From positions 1 through 30,876 of the forward strand of contig JAWLHA010000053.1 in the NCBI GenBank assembly GCA_041690535.1: DNA of 30,876 nt, read 5' to 3'. The translations under genes and the position numbers were made by a program. A model generated the notes under the pieces. It worked only from the letters and a program-made list of their open reading frames with translations. It was not told the DNA's origin and did not search any database. Positions 16,470 to 24,121 of this stretch are shown piece after piece (within the stretch, counting starts at the first letter, position 1; the number at the start of each line of letters is the position of its first letter). The stretch comes from JAWLHA01 sp041690535. GTDB lineage: Bacteria; Pseudomonadota; Gammaproteobacteria; Thiohalomonadales; Thiohalomonadaceae.

Positions 16470-16567
16470 GGAGCGCTGTCAGGGTGAACGCATACTCACT
16501 CAGGACTTACGTCGCTCACAGCACGGCCGTGACGTTAGTATGCGTTCACCCTGGGAGCGCTGTCAGG
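16470..16567. mobile_element. 70-bp miniature inverted-repeat element with perfect 14-bp flanking duplication
   Basis: GGAGCGCTGTCAGG occurs at 16470-16483 and again, exactly, at 16554-16567. Between them is a 70-bp element whose ends are near-perfect complements: AGGGTGAACGCATACTCAC (16481-16499) and GTTAGTATGCGTTCACCCT (16534-16552), one mismatch. Its interior (AGGACTTACGTCGCTCACAG, then CACGGCCGTGACG) is shared in part with the repeats at 19-84, 456-520 and 20064-20117. The element lies between imuB and lgt, and the remaining bases up to 16666 show nothing recognisable. Confidence 0.8.
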
Positions 16568-16666
16568 TACACGCATGGGCGCCCTGGATGAGCCGATCGC
16601 GGTCTGGCTGCATTGCTGGCCACCCGCCTGCTGCGGTCGCTCCGCTGCTCGGGTGATTGCAGATCA

Positions 16667-18103
16667 TCAACTGAAAACACCGTGCAAGAACCACCGCCTC
16701 GGGGGACGGCATTCGCGGTAGACCCAGTAACGCCCGTGGCGAGGGTTTGCGGCAACGAAGTAGTCCCTGGCCATGTCCGGACCGTCCCACCAGCCGCTTT
16801 CGATGCGCTCCGGCCCCTGTTGCAGGACCAATCGCCCCCCGTGCCAAGGGTGGCCATCCACCTCTTTCAACAGCTCCGGCTCGGGTAGAAGCCACAAGGG
16901 GCGGGAGGGCACACCGGGCAGCGGCTTGGCCTGGCCGGGAACGACGGTACGCCAGGCCCGTTCGGGGCGGTGATCGGCCACCGGCTGGATCCCCTTGACC
17001 GTCTCCTCGCCCAGGCGGGCCCGAAGGCGCTCCACCAGCTGCTGCCACCCCTGCTGCTCGGCCTTGGGCTCGTTGAACAACGCCTTGTTGTGGGATGCCA
17101 GCGGCACGAATTGCTCCGCAGTGAGAACGAGGCCGTCGACGGGGGCGGGCAGTTCGAAGCGCCCCAGCAGCTCCTTCAGCAGGCCGAGCAGGTGGTCGAT
17201 TTCGCGGGTCGGGGCGACCAGTCCCACCGGCAGCCGGCTGGGGGGACGGTGGTGATGGGTCAGGTACAGCTCGAAGGTCTGCACCCCCATGCTCCGGGCC
17301 AGCAGAAATCCCTGCATCTCCAGCAGCAGGCGGCGGGCGGCGAACAGCAGGGCCTCCGCGTTTTCCACCTCGGCGGGAAGGGCGATCCGGCTGTGAAAAC
17401 GGGCCGGTGGGGTAAACAGGGGCAGGGGATCGGGAACCCGTCCCAGGGCGCGATCGAGGGCGGCGAGAAACTCCGGGCCCAGGCGCTTGGCGGCGCCGTC
17501 CCGGGGCAGGCGCAGGCAATCTCCGAGGGTGTAGAGGCCCATGCCGCGCAAGGCCTTCGATTTCTCCTTGGGCAAGTCCAGAAGGCCGAGGGGCAGCGGC
17601 GAGAGGGCCTGCTCCAGCTCACCCCTGTTCAGCACAGACTGATGCTGTCCGGCCTGGGCCAGCAGCCAGGCGCCCAGGGGGGAGGGGGCCAGGGCGAGGC
17701 GCGCCCGATAGCCCAGGGCGGTCACTCCGGAGTCGATGCGCTCCCGTAGCGCTTCGACGCCGCCGAACAGCTTGAGGCTGCCTTCCACCTCCAGCAGAAG
17801 GGCGGCGGGGAGGGCAAGGCTCAAGGTGGGGGTGAACTGCTCCGCCCAGAGGGCGAGTCCTTCCAACGCGGTGCCCTCGGCGCCCTCCTCCCGCGGGTGG
17901 GTGACGAGATCGGCGCAGAGGGAGAGGGCGGCGCCCAGGGGCATGCCGGGGGTGATGCCGTGCGCGGCGGCGGCCCGGTTGCGAGCCAGAATCGTCTGGC
18001 GGTTGCTGTGGGTGGCGAGCACCGCCAGGGGGCCGGGCTGGGCCCCGCCCCGCAGAAACACCTCCAGGGGGAGATGGGGGAGGTAGAGGCTAAGCCATAG
18101 CAT
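16667..18103 (-). CDS. imuB: ImuB, non-catalytic Y-family polymerase-like mutagenesis protein
   Basis: The product has 478 residues from MLWLSLYLPHLPLEVF, the usual first words of ImuB. An in-frame ATG at 18184 overlaps the imuA stop (ATGA) and would add 27 residues. ImuB has the Y-family polymerase fold but lacks the catalytic acidic residues; here the first strand is LWLSLYLP instead of an Asp-containing strand, and the later motif is LLLEVEGSLKLFGG. The helix-hairpin-helix part (LLDLPKEKSKALRGMGLYTL) and the closing GRYWVYREC...WFLHGVFS block are both present. ImuB acts as a hub linking the beta clamp, ImuA and the polymerase DnaE2 in damage-induced mutagenesis. It follows imuA and lexA on the same strand. 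No dnaE2 follows; the next gene is lgt. Confidence 0.93.
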   Translation of the reverse strand: MLWLSLYLPHLPLEVFLRGGAQPGPLAVLATHSNRQTILARNRAAAAHGITPGMPLGAALSLCADLVTHPREEGAEGTALEGLALWAEQFTPTLSLALPAALLLEVEGSLKLFGGVEALRERIDSGVTALGYRARLALAPSPLGAWLLAQAGQHQSVLNRGELEQALSPLPLGLLDLPKEKSKALRGMGLYTLGDCLRLPRDGAAKRLGPEFLAALDRALGRVPDPLPLFTPPARFHSRIALPAEVENAEALLFAARRLLLEMQGFLLARSMGVQTFELYLTHHHRPPSRLPVGLVAPTREIDHLLGLLKELLGRFELPAPVDGLVLTAEQFVPLASHNKALFNEPKAEQQGWQQLVERLRARLGEETVKGIQPVADHRPERAWRTVVPGQAKPLPGVPSRPLWLLPEPELLKEVDGHPWHGGRLVLQQGPERIESGWWDGPDMARDYFVAANPRHGRYWVYRECRPPRRWFLHGVFS

Positions 18104-18180
18104 TATCGGCTTTTTCTCTCTTTGCCCTGTTGAGTGCGGTTGCCGGCCCGCGTTTGGCGAAACGCTCCTGCTCCTGCGGT

Positions 18181-18882
18181 TCATCGGCAAGAACCATCTT
18201 CCGCCTCCCCTGCGCGGCAACGCTCCAGGTCCGGGGCACATGAGTGTATCCCGCCGGAAAGATGCCTTGGTGTGCCAGGCTCCCAGTGGATGGGTTGGCT
18301 CGCCCAACCGCCGCGCCGCTTGAGGATGCGCAGGGTCAGGCCGTTGTGAGCCGGGGTGAGTTGCACCCGCAGGGCCGCCGGGGAGGCTTGGCGGGCTGCC
18401 TGGGGAGGGCGGAACAGCACCCCCATGGCGCCACCGGCCTCGGCGGCCAACTGCAGGCGGCGCAGGGCCCGTGGGTCCGGGTTGGTCAGCCAGCCGAGCA
18501 CCGCTCCGCAGGCGCCGGAGCGCAAGGCCTGCTCCATGGCCCAGAGGGCGGCCTTGGGGGCGTGGTCATCGATGTACAGAAAACGGGACAGCTCCACACC
18601 GGCGGCCGCCAGGGCCGGGGCGTAGGGCAGATAGGGCGGGGTCACCCACACCAGCCAGCGCCCTGCCTGGGTCAGCCGGGCCTGGGCAGGCATCAGCAGC
18701 TGCAGCTCGCCCATTCCCGGATGGTCGAACAGCAGCTCGGTCAGGGCGCCCAGCGGCCACCCTCCGCCCGGGAGCTGCTGATCCAGAGGGGCATGACCCG
18801 AAGGCACGGCCACATGCCCCTCGTGGGCGTGGGTGCCGCCCCGCCAGATGTCGGCACGTTGTAGGACTTCAGCCAGGCTCAT
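18181..18882 (-). CDS. imuA: ImuA, RecA/SulA-like translesion accessory protein
   Basis: The product has 233 residues. The pattern is that of ImuA: an early GHAPLDQQLPGGGWPLGALTEL segment, then a degenerate RecA-like core with WLVWVTPPYLPYAPALAAAGV, FLYIDDHAPKAALWAMEQAL, GAVLGWL and the terminal basic stretch LRILKRRGGW. The first part corresponds to the Walker-A region, but the P-loop is degenerate, consistent with family members that regulate rather than hydrolyse like RecA. ImuA works with ImuB in SOS mutagenesis. It is 172 bp after lexA. No clear ribosome-binding site precedes the ATG. Co-transcription with lexA is probable, which would place it under LexA control. Confidence 0.9.
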   Translation of the reverse strand: MSLAEVLQRADIWRGGTHAHEGHVAVPSGHAPLDQQLPGGGWPLGALTELLFDHPGMGELQLLMPAQARLTQAGRWLVWVTPPYLPYAPALAAAGVELSRFLYIDDHAPKAALWAMEQALRSGACGAVLGWLTNPDPRALRRLQLAAEAGGAMGVLFRPPQAARQASPAALRVQLTPAHNGLTLRILKRRGGWASQPIHWEPGTPRHLSGGIHSCAPDLERCRAGEAEDGSCR

Positions 18883-19054
18883 GGATGCGGTTATCCGTTG
18901 ACCCTTGATCGATGCCGAAACACTTTGCCGTCATGTTTCGAAGGCTGTTGACGTTGCGGCGCTCCCGCCGCGAATTCGGCTCCGGGGAGGCCACTTTCGG
19001 CCTAGGGCGGACAGGGCTCGCGCAGGAGCGGTGCCCCCGCCACGAGCCGGCTCG

Positions 19055-19663
19055 CTACAAAGGTCTGCCGTGGCGGATGATGCCCACACCCAGCCCTTCG
19101 ATGAACAACTCCTGCTCCTTCAGATCCACCTTGATGGGATCGAAGTCTGGATTTTCCGGGAGCAGCTGCACCTGCCGCCCCTTCTGCTGAAACCGCTTGA
19201 CCGTCACCTCGCCATCGATGCGGGCCACCACGATTTGACCATTGCGCACCTCTTGGGTGCGGTGCACGGCCAGCAGGTCCCCCTCCAGGATCCCCGCATC
19301 ACGCATGCTCATGCCGCGAACCTTCAGCAGGTAATCGGCGCGGGGGCGAAACAGTTTGCGGTCCAGCTGGAAGCGGCTCTCGATGTGCTGCTCGGCCAGG
19401 ATGGGGCTGCCCGCCGCCACCCTTCCGACCACCGGCAGCCCGAAGCCGTCATCCGGAAGGCGGATGCCCCGGGAGGTGCCAGGGATGAGTTCGATGGCCC
19501 CCTTGCGGGCCAGGGCCCGCAGGTGGCCCTCGGCGGCATTGGGGGAGCGGAAGCCGAAGGCCTTGGCGATCTCCTGCCGGGTGGGCGGCATGCCGTTCTC
19601 TTCCAGGTTCTCCCGGATGAGTTCCAGGATCTCGGCCTGGCGTGGGGTGAGTTCGTCGTTCAT
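19055..19663 (-). CDS. lexA: LexA SOS repressor
   Basis: The product has 202 residues, exactly the E. coli length. The winged-helix DNA-binding part includes PPTRQEIAKAFGFRSPNAAE, nearly identical to E. coli in the recognition helix. The cleavage site is A84-G85 (VAAGSP), and the self-cleavage dyad is S119 (GMSMRDAG) and K156 (VTVKRF). It represses SOS genes until RecA filaments trigger self-cleavage. It heads the minus-strand imuA-imuB group and is divergent from mrfA. A 25-bp dyad overlapping a TATAAT box (19685-19709) lies just upstream and is a likely self-regulatory site. Confidence 0.97.
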   Translation of the reverse strand: MNDELTPRQAEILELIRENLEENGMPPTRQEIAKAFGFRSPNAAEGHLRALARKGAIELIPGTSRGIRLPDDGFGLPVVGRVAAGSPILAEQHIESRFQLDRKLFRPRADYLLKVRGMSMRDAGILEGDLLAVHRTQEVRNGQIVVARIDGEVTVKRFQQKGRQVQLLPENPDFDPIKVDLKEQELFIEGLGVGIIRHGRPL

Positions 19664-19684
19664 GGGCGTATGGACAAATTTATA

Positions 19685-19709
19685 GTATTGGGATTATATA
19701 CACCAATAC
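19685..19709 (-). promoter_or_regulatory. Dyad overlapping a -10 box upstream of lexA
   Basis: GTATTGG and CCAATAC flank an 11-bp AT-rich centre. Read on the minus strand, the centre contains TATAAT, a perfect -10 box, about 30 bp before the lexA ATG. A repressor bound here would block the promoter. The half sites differ from the classical CTGT-N8-ACAG LexA box, although the GTGTATATAAT core resembles its AT-rich middle. No good -35 is seen. Confidence 0.5.
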
Positions 19710-19816
19710 GGCACGTTTTTGAACCCCGACCCCCATGTACCCAGATGGGGCGCGCGCAGGGCCGTTGCTTTGGGCGGGAATTTTCCGCGCGGGCGAGGGT
19801 GGGTGCCGAAGTTACC

Positions 19817-19857
19817 GTAGGTCGGGTTAGCGCAGCGTAACCCGACGAAACCGGCAC
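19817..19857. repeat. REP-like palindrome (GTCGGGTTA...TAACCCGAC), copy 1
   Basis: The palindrome GTCGGGTTA (19821-19829) and TAACCCGAC (19838-19846) encloses GCGCAGCG. It is extended by GAAACCGGCAC, and GTGCCG at 19803-19808 complements the outer end. Positions 19826-19857 recur exactly, in inverse orientation, at 23911-23942. This is a known type of dispersed intergenic repeat in Gammaproteobacteria. Confidence 0.8.
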
Positions 19858-20009
19858 GGAAGGATCACCACAACCGATGCGACCGGAGCCCCTTCCACAT
19901 CCGGTGGCTCCCGGTTCTTCACCGAGGTAACCGAACGGCGGCGGCTGATATTGGCTTCGCCCGAGGCGGTGGGCGTCCTGCGCGCGAGGTGTTTTGAAAG
20001 GGGCGGGAT

Positions 20010-20039
20010 GTCGGGTTACGCTGCGCTAACCCGACCTAC
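20010..20039. repeat. REP-like palindrome, copy 2
   Basis: GTCGGGTTACGCTGCGCTAA followed by CCCGACCTAC is the reverse complement of the core of copy 1 (19817-19846). A partial ACTAACCCGACCTGCGG follows at 20042-20058. Confidence 0.8.
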
Positions 20040-20063
20040 GGACTAACCCGACCTGCGGAATTT

Positions 20064-20117
20064 CAAGGGTTTACATCGTCACAGCACGGCCGTGATGTGA
20101 GTATGCGTTCGCCTTGG
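20064..20117 (+). repeat. Short dispersed repeat, copy E
   Basis: This stretch shares CACAGCACGGCCGTGA and GAGTATGCGTTCRCCYTGG-type ends with the element at 16484-16553. Its left terminal arm is missing, so it is a partial or decayed copy. It lies directly upstream of mrfA. Confidence 0.6.
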
Positions 20118-20182
20118 CCGCCTATGCCATATCTCTCCCGTCACAAGGATCGCGGGTAGAATAGGCCGACGATTCGAGATTA

Positions 20183-22627
20183 ATGAACACCATGGCACGC
20201 ATTGGCGCCGACCTGAACAGCGAATTCGACGACCGGGCCGACTTCCCCGGGACCCTCACCGGCGGCGAAGACCCGGTCCGCCGCCTGGCGGAGTGGCTGG
20301 CCCACAAGTACAAGAGCCGCATCACCGGCCAGCTGCTGGTGCCGGCCCGTCCGGGGCGCTATGCCCCCCTGCCCGATGACCTCGACCCGCGGCTCAAGAC
20401 GGCCCTCACCGGCCGCGGCATCGCCCAACTCTACAGCCACCAGCAGGCCGCCTGGGAGGCGGCGCGGGCCGGGCGGCACATGGTGGTGGTGACCCCCACC
20501 GCCTCGGGCAAGACCCTCTGCTACAACCTGCCGGTGCTGCACGATGCCCTCAACCACCAGGCCAAAGCGCTCTATCTCTTCCCCACCAAGGCCCTCTCCC
20601 AGGACCAGGTGGCGGAGATCCTGGAGCTCAATGCCGCCGGCGAGCTGGGGGTGCGGGCCTACACCTTCGACGGCGACACCCCCGGTGATGCCCGCAAGGC
20701 GGTGCGCACCCGTGGTGACATCGTGGTCTCCAACCCCGACATGCTCCACCAGGGGATCCTTCCCCACCACACCAAATGGGCGCAGTTCTTCGAGAACCTG
20801 CGCTACGTAGTCATCGACGAGATGCACACCTACCGGGGGGTGTTCGGCTCCCACGTGGCCAACGTCATTCGCCGCCTGCGGCGTATCTGCCGCTTTTACA
20901 ATGCCGACCCGCTGTTCATCCTCTGTTCGGCCACCATCGCCAACCCGGCCGAGCTGGCCGAGCAGCTCCTCGGCGAGCAGGTGGTGGCCATCACCGAAAG
21001 CGGCGCCCCCCAGGGGGAGAAGCACCTGCTGCTGTGGAATCCCCCGGTCATCAACCCCGACCTGGGGATCCGCGCCTCCGCCCGCTCCCAGAGCACCCGG
21101 GTGGCGCGCATGGCGGTGCGCAACGGCCTCAAGACCATCGTCTTCGCCCAGACCCGGCTGATGGTGGAGGTGCTCACCAAGTACCTCAAGGACGTGTTCG
21201 ACAAGGACCCGCGCAAGCCGCCCCGGGTAGCTGCCTATCGCGGCGGCTACCTGCCCACCGAGCGGCGCGCCACCGAAAAGAAGCTGCGCGCCGGCAACAT
21301 CCATTGCGTGATCACCACCTCCGCCCTGGAGCTGGGGGTGGACATCGGCGCCCTGGATGTCTGCATCCTCACCGGCTACCCCGGCACCATCGCCGGCACT
21401 TGGCAGCGCCTGGGGCGGGCCGGGCGGCGCCAGCGCCCCGCCCTGGGGGTGCTGGTGGCCAGCAGCCAGCCCCTGGACCAGTACATCATCCGCAATCCCG
21501 AGTTCTTCCTCGGCGCCTCCCCCGAGCACGCCCGCATCGACCCCGATCAGCTGCTCATCCTGCTCGATCACGTGCGCTGCGCCGCCTTCGAGCTGCCCTT
21601 CCAGCAGGGGGAGCGGTTCGGCAAGGAGAACCTGGAAGAGCTGCTCGGCTACCTGGAGGAGGAGGGCATTCTCCACAAGGAGGGGGCGCGCTGGCACTGG
21701 ACCGCCGACAGTTACCCTGCCAATGCGGTGTCGTTGCGCTCGGTGGCGGAGGGCAACTTCGTGGTGGTGGACATCACCGACGGGGGGCAGAACATCGTCG
21801 CCGAGGTGGACTTCTCCTCCGCCCCCATGACCATCTACGAGGGGGCCATCTACATGGTGCAGGCGAGTCCCTACCAAGTGGAGAGGCTGGACTGGGTGGG
21901 GCGCAAGGCCTTCGTGCGCCGCACCCGGGTGGACTACTACACCGACGCCATCGACTACACCAAGCTGAAGATCCTCGACGACTTCGAGCGCGACCGCGAC
22001 GGCCAGGCGGAGTGCGCCCGCGGCGAGGTGCACTTGGTGCGGCGCATCGCCGGCTACAAGAAGATCCGCTACTACACCCACGAGAACATCGGCTACGGCA
22101 ACATCAACCTTCCCGACCAGGAGATGCACACCACCTCGGTGTGGTGGCAGGTGGCGCCCGAGGCGCTGGCCGAGGCGCTGCCGAGCCGCCAGGAGGCTCT
22201 GGACGGCTTCCTCGGCGCGGCCTACGCCATGCACCACGTGGCGGCGCTCACCATGATGTGCGAGCCCCACGACCTAGGGCGCGCGGTGGGCGATGGCGAT
22301 GCCACCTGGTTCGCCACTGTGGGGGCCAATGGCCGGGGCCAGCTCCGCAGTTTCGAGGGCGAGCTGAACCCCGAGGCCCAGGGGCGCTTCCGCCCCGCGG
22401 TGTTTCTCTATGACAACTCCCCCGGCGGGGTGGGGATCTCGGCGCCCCTGTTCGACCAGCGCCGCGCGGTGGTCCATGGCGCCCGCGAACTCATCGGCGC
22501 CTGCGACTGCCTCTACGGCTGTCCCGCCTGCGTGGGGCCCATCCTCGCCTCCGACGAGGTGCGCGGGTACTCGCCAAAGTCCGCCTCGCTCAAGGTCCTC
22601 GAGTTACTCCACGCCAATGTCCCTTAA
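20183..22627 (+). CDS. mrfA: MrfA/YprA-type DEAD/DEAH-box repair helicase
   Basis: The product has 814 residues. Helicase motifs are complete: YSHQQAAW (Q-motif-like), Walker A TPTASGKT (104-111), DEMH (212-215), SAT (249-251), TTSALELGVDIG, and QRLGRAGRR (motif VI). The C-terminal DUF1998-type region ends with four cysteines C774-x-C776-x3-C780-x2-C783, a probable zinc site. This architecture and the adjoining exonuclease gene match Bacillus subtilis MrfA (YprA), which with MrfB removes mitomycin C adducts and crosslinks independently of UvrABC. Its 3' end overlaps mrfB by 11 bp, indicating translational coupling. It is divergent from lexA, but no clear LexA box is seen upstream. Function in this organism is inferred from family and gene pairing. 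Confidence 0.9.
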   Translation: MNTMARIGADLNSEFDDRADFPGTLTGGEDPVRRLAEWLAHKYKSRITGQLLVPARPGRYAPLPDDLDPRLKTALTGRGIAQLYSHQQAAWEAARAGRHMVVVTPTASGKTLCYNLPVLHDALNHQAKALYLFPTKALSQDQVAEILELNAAGELGVRAYTFDGDTPGDARKAVRTRGDIVVSNPDMLHQGILPHHTKWAQFFENLRYVVIDEMHTYRGVFGSHVANVIRRLRRICRFYNADPLFILCSATIANPAELAEQLLGEQVVAITESGAPQGEKHLLLWNPPVINPDLGIRASARSQSTRVARMAVRNGLKTIVFAQTRLMVEVLTKYLKDVFDKDPRKPPRVAAYRGGYLPTERRATEKKLRAGNIHCVITTSALELGVDIGALDVCILTGYPGTIAGTWQRLGRAGRRQRPALGVLVASSQPLDQYIIRNPEFFLGASPEHARIDPDQLLILLDHVRCAAFELPFQQGERFGKENLEELLGYLEEEGILHKEGARWHWTADSYPANAVSLRSVAEGNFVVVDITDGGQNIVAEVDFSSAPMTIYEGAIYMVQASPYQVERLDWVGRKAFVRRTRVDYYTDAIDYTKLKILDDFERDRDGQAECARGEVHLVRRIAGYKKIRYYTHENIGYGNINLPDQEMHTTSVWWQVAPEALAEALPSRQEALDGFLGAAYAMHHVAALTMMCEPHDLGRAVGDGDATWFATVGANGRGQLRSFEGELNPEAQGRFRPAVFLYDNSPGGVGISAPLFDQRRAVVHGARELIGACDCLYGCPACVGPILASDEVRGYSPKSASLKVLELLHANVP

Positions 22628-23864
22628 GAGTCGTCTCAACACCCTCCGCCAGCAGAGCGGGACGGCCCCGGCTTCGCCAACGCCGCCTGCGGCATCAGGC
22701 CAGCCCCCCGCCCCGAGCTTTGCCGAGCGGGTCCGCCGACTCCAGGGACCTTTCGAACGGCCCGCGGCCAAACGCCCGGCGCGGATGGCGCCCGAGGAGC
22801 TGGCGTTGCACCTGGGCGGGGAGCTGTTGGCCCCCGGGGTGATCCTCATCGAGCGGCGGGTGGAGCTGCCGGCCGCACACGGCGGCTACGCGCTCTCGAC
22901 GCTCGCACAAGGTCCCGTCGCCTATCCCGAAGCGGAGGTGGATCCGGCGGGCATGATCTTTCTGGACACCGAGACCACGGGTCTGGCGGGAGGCAGCGGC
23001 ACCACGGTGTTTCTGCTCGGCCTGGGGCGGGTCGAGGGGCGGGATCTGGTCATCCGCCAGTATTTTCTCTCCGCCTTCTCGGGCGAGGCGACGCTGCTGG
23101 ATGCGGCGGGGGAGTGGCTGAACGGTGCCGAGGGGATGGTCACCTACAACGGCAAGCGCTTCGACCTGCCGCTGCTGACCACCCGCTGCCGCCTTGCGGG
23201 AGTGCGGGACCGCTTCGTCGAGCTGCCGCACCTGGATCTGCTCTATCCCACCCGGCGCGCCTTCAGCAGCCGCTGGGAGGACTGCCGCTTGGTGACCGCC
23301 GAGCAGCGGTTGCTGCGCTTCTTTCGCGAGAATGATTTGCCGGGGTCCGAGGCGCCGGAATCGTGGTTCTCATTCATTCACTTCGGCGACGCCGCGCGTC
23401 TGCCGGCGGTGGCGAAGCACAACTATTGGGACATCCTCTCCCTCGCCGCGCTGCTGCCCGCCTTGAGCGCGGTCCACGACGAGCCGGGTGCGTGGGAGGC
23501 CGATATCCTGGCGGTCGCCCGTGCCCACCAGCGGGAGGGGGATGAGGCGAAGGGGTTCGCCCTTCTGCGCCGCCATCGGGCCGTCCTCGATGCCGAAGGG
23601 TTGATGGAGTTGGCGGCGCTGTATCGTCGCGGCGAGGAGTGGTCGCAGGCCTGCCTTATCTGGGAGATGCTTGCCGAGCGCGATCACATGGAGGCCGTGG
23701 AGCGGCTGGCCAAGTATCACGAACACGTTCGCCGCGACTTCGCCTCAGCGCTTCGCTATGCCGAGCGCCTGCCGCCGGGGCCGCACCATGACCGGCGCAG
23801 GGAGCGCCTGCGGGAGAGGTCGAGCGGACGGCCGGCGGGCCGGACCCCGGAGCGCAACCTGTAA
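22617..23864 (+). CDS. mrfB: MrfB/YprB-type DEDDh exonuclease with TPR-like tail
   Basis: The product has 415 residues from the ATG at 22617, which lies inside the last codons of mrfA. Residues 110-285 form an RNase H-like exonuclease domain. Its acidic set is D117 and E119 (FLDTETTG), D183 (YNGKRFDLP), and H268 with D272 (KHNYWDILSL). Residues from about 300 onward are helical and TPR-like (RREGDEAKGFALLRRHR-type pairs, then YRRGEEWSQACLIWEMLAER). The order and length match Bacillus MrfB (YprB), which degrades DNA at sites opened by MrfA. The first 60 residues are Pro/Ala-rich and probably flexible. A small hairpin (TCAGGC-CCTT-GCCTGA, 23865-23880) follows the stop without a T-tract. Confidence 0.9.
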   Translation: MSLKSRLNTLRQQSGTAPASPTPPAASGQPPAPSFAERVRRLQGPFERPAAKRPARMAPEELALHLGGELLAPGVILIERRVELPAAHGGYALSTLAQGPVAYPEAEVDPAGMIFLDTETTGLAGGSGTTVFLLGLGRVEGRDLVIRQYFLSAFSGEATLLDAAGEWLNGAEGMVTYNGKRFDLPLLTTRCRLAGVRDRFVELPHLDLLYPTRRAFSSRWEDCRLVTAEQRLLRFFRENDLPGSEAPESWFSFIHFGDAARLPAVAKHNYWDILSLAALLPALSAVHDEPGAWEADILAVARAHQREGDEAKGFALLRRHRAVLDAEGLMELAALYRRGEEWSQACLIWEMLAERDHMEAVERLAKYHEHVRRDFASALRYAERLPPGPHHDRRRERLRERSSGRPAGRTPERNL

Positions 23865-23901
23865 TCAGGCCCTTGCCTGAGCAGCCGTCCACCCGGCCCC
23901 C

Positions 23902-23946
23902 CGTAGGTCAGTGCCGGTTTCGTCGGGTTACGCTGCGCTAACCTAC
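23902..23946. repeat. REP-like palindrome, copy 3
   Basis: Positions 23911-23942 are the exact reverse complement of 19826-19857 (32 nt). The outer ends CGTAGGT and ACCTAC pair with each other. It lies 38 bp past the end of mrfB. Confidence 0.8.
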
Positions 23947-24039
23947 TATTATTACGCGGCCGAACAAAGAACCCATCCACCCGTAGGTCGAAGCTGCCTG
24001 ACATCACTGTGCCCTCAAGTGGGAGGCGTCAAACAGTCC

Positions 24040-24069
24040 GTAGGTCGGGTTAGCGCAGCGTAACCCGAC
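24040..24069. repeat. REP-like palindrome, copy 4
   Basis: This 30-mer (GTAGGTCGGGTTAGCGCAGC, then GTAACCCGAC) is identical to 19817-19846. It lies between mrfB and the 3' end of glgC, on which it could act as a transcript-end hairpin. The rest of 23865-24121 shows nothing recognisable. Confidence 0.8.
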
Positions 24070-24121
24070 ATGCCGCTTCGGCAGCATGATTGCAAGCTCG
24101 CCCCAAGCGGGAGGGGAGAGT

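Larger units (their letters stand above)
19664..20182. other. Repeat-rich divergent region between lexA and mrfA
   Basis: No gene is visible in these 519 bp. Besides the lexA dyad at 19685-19709, the stretch holds two full GTCGGGTTA palindromes (19817-19857 and 20010-20039), a half copy at 20043-20057, and a copy of the short repeat ending ATGCGTTCGCC (20064-20117). TAGAAT at 20157-20162 is a weak candidate -10 for mrfA without a matching -35. Confidence 0.7.

Noticed and set aside
20180..22270. 696-residue minus-strand open frame
   Set aside because: It is the complement of mrfA, whose helicase motifs are complete; the composition (His/Val/Gly-rich) is typical of an antisense shadow in GC-rich DNA.
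20776..22413. 545-residue plus-strand open frame in mrfA
   Set aside because: Arg/Pro/Gly-rich shadow in another frame of a well-supported gene.
16401..24121. CRISPR-like repetition
   Set aside because: The repeats are palindromic, irregularly spaced and separated by genes; there is no regular repeat-spacer array and no cas gene.
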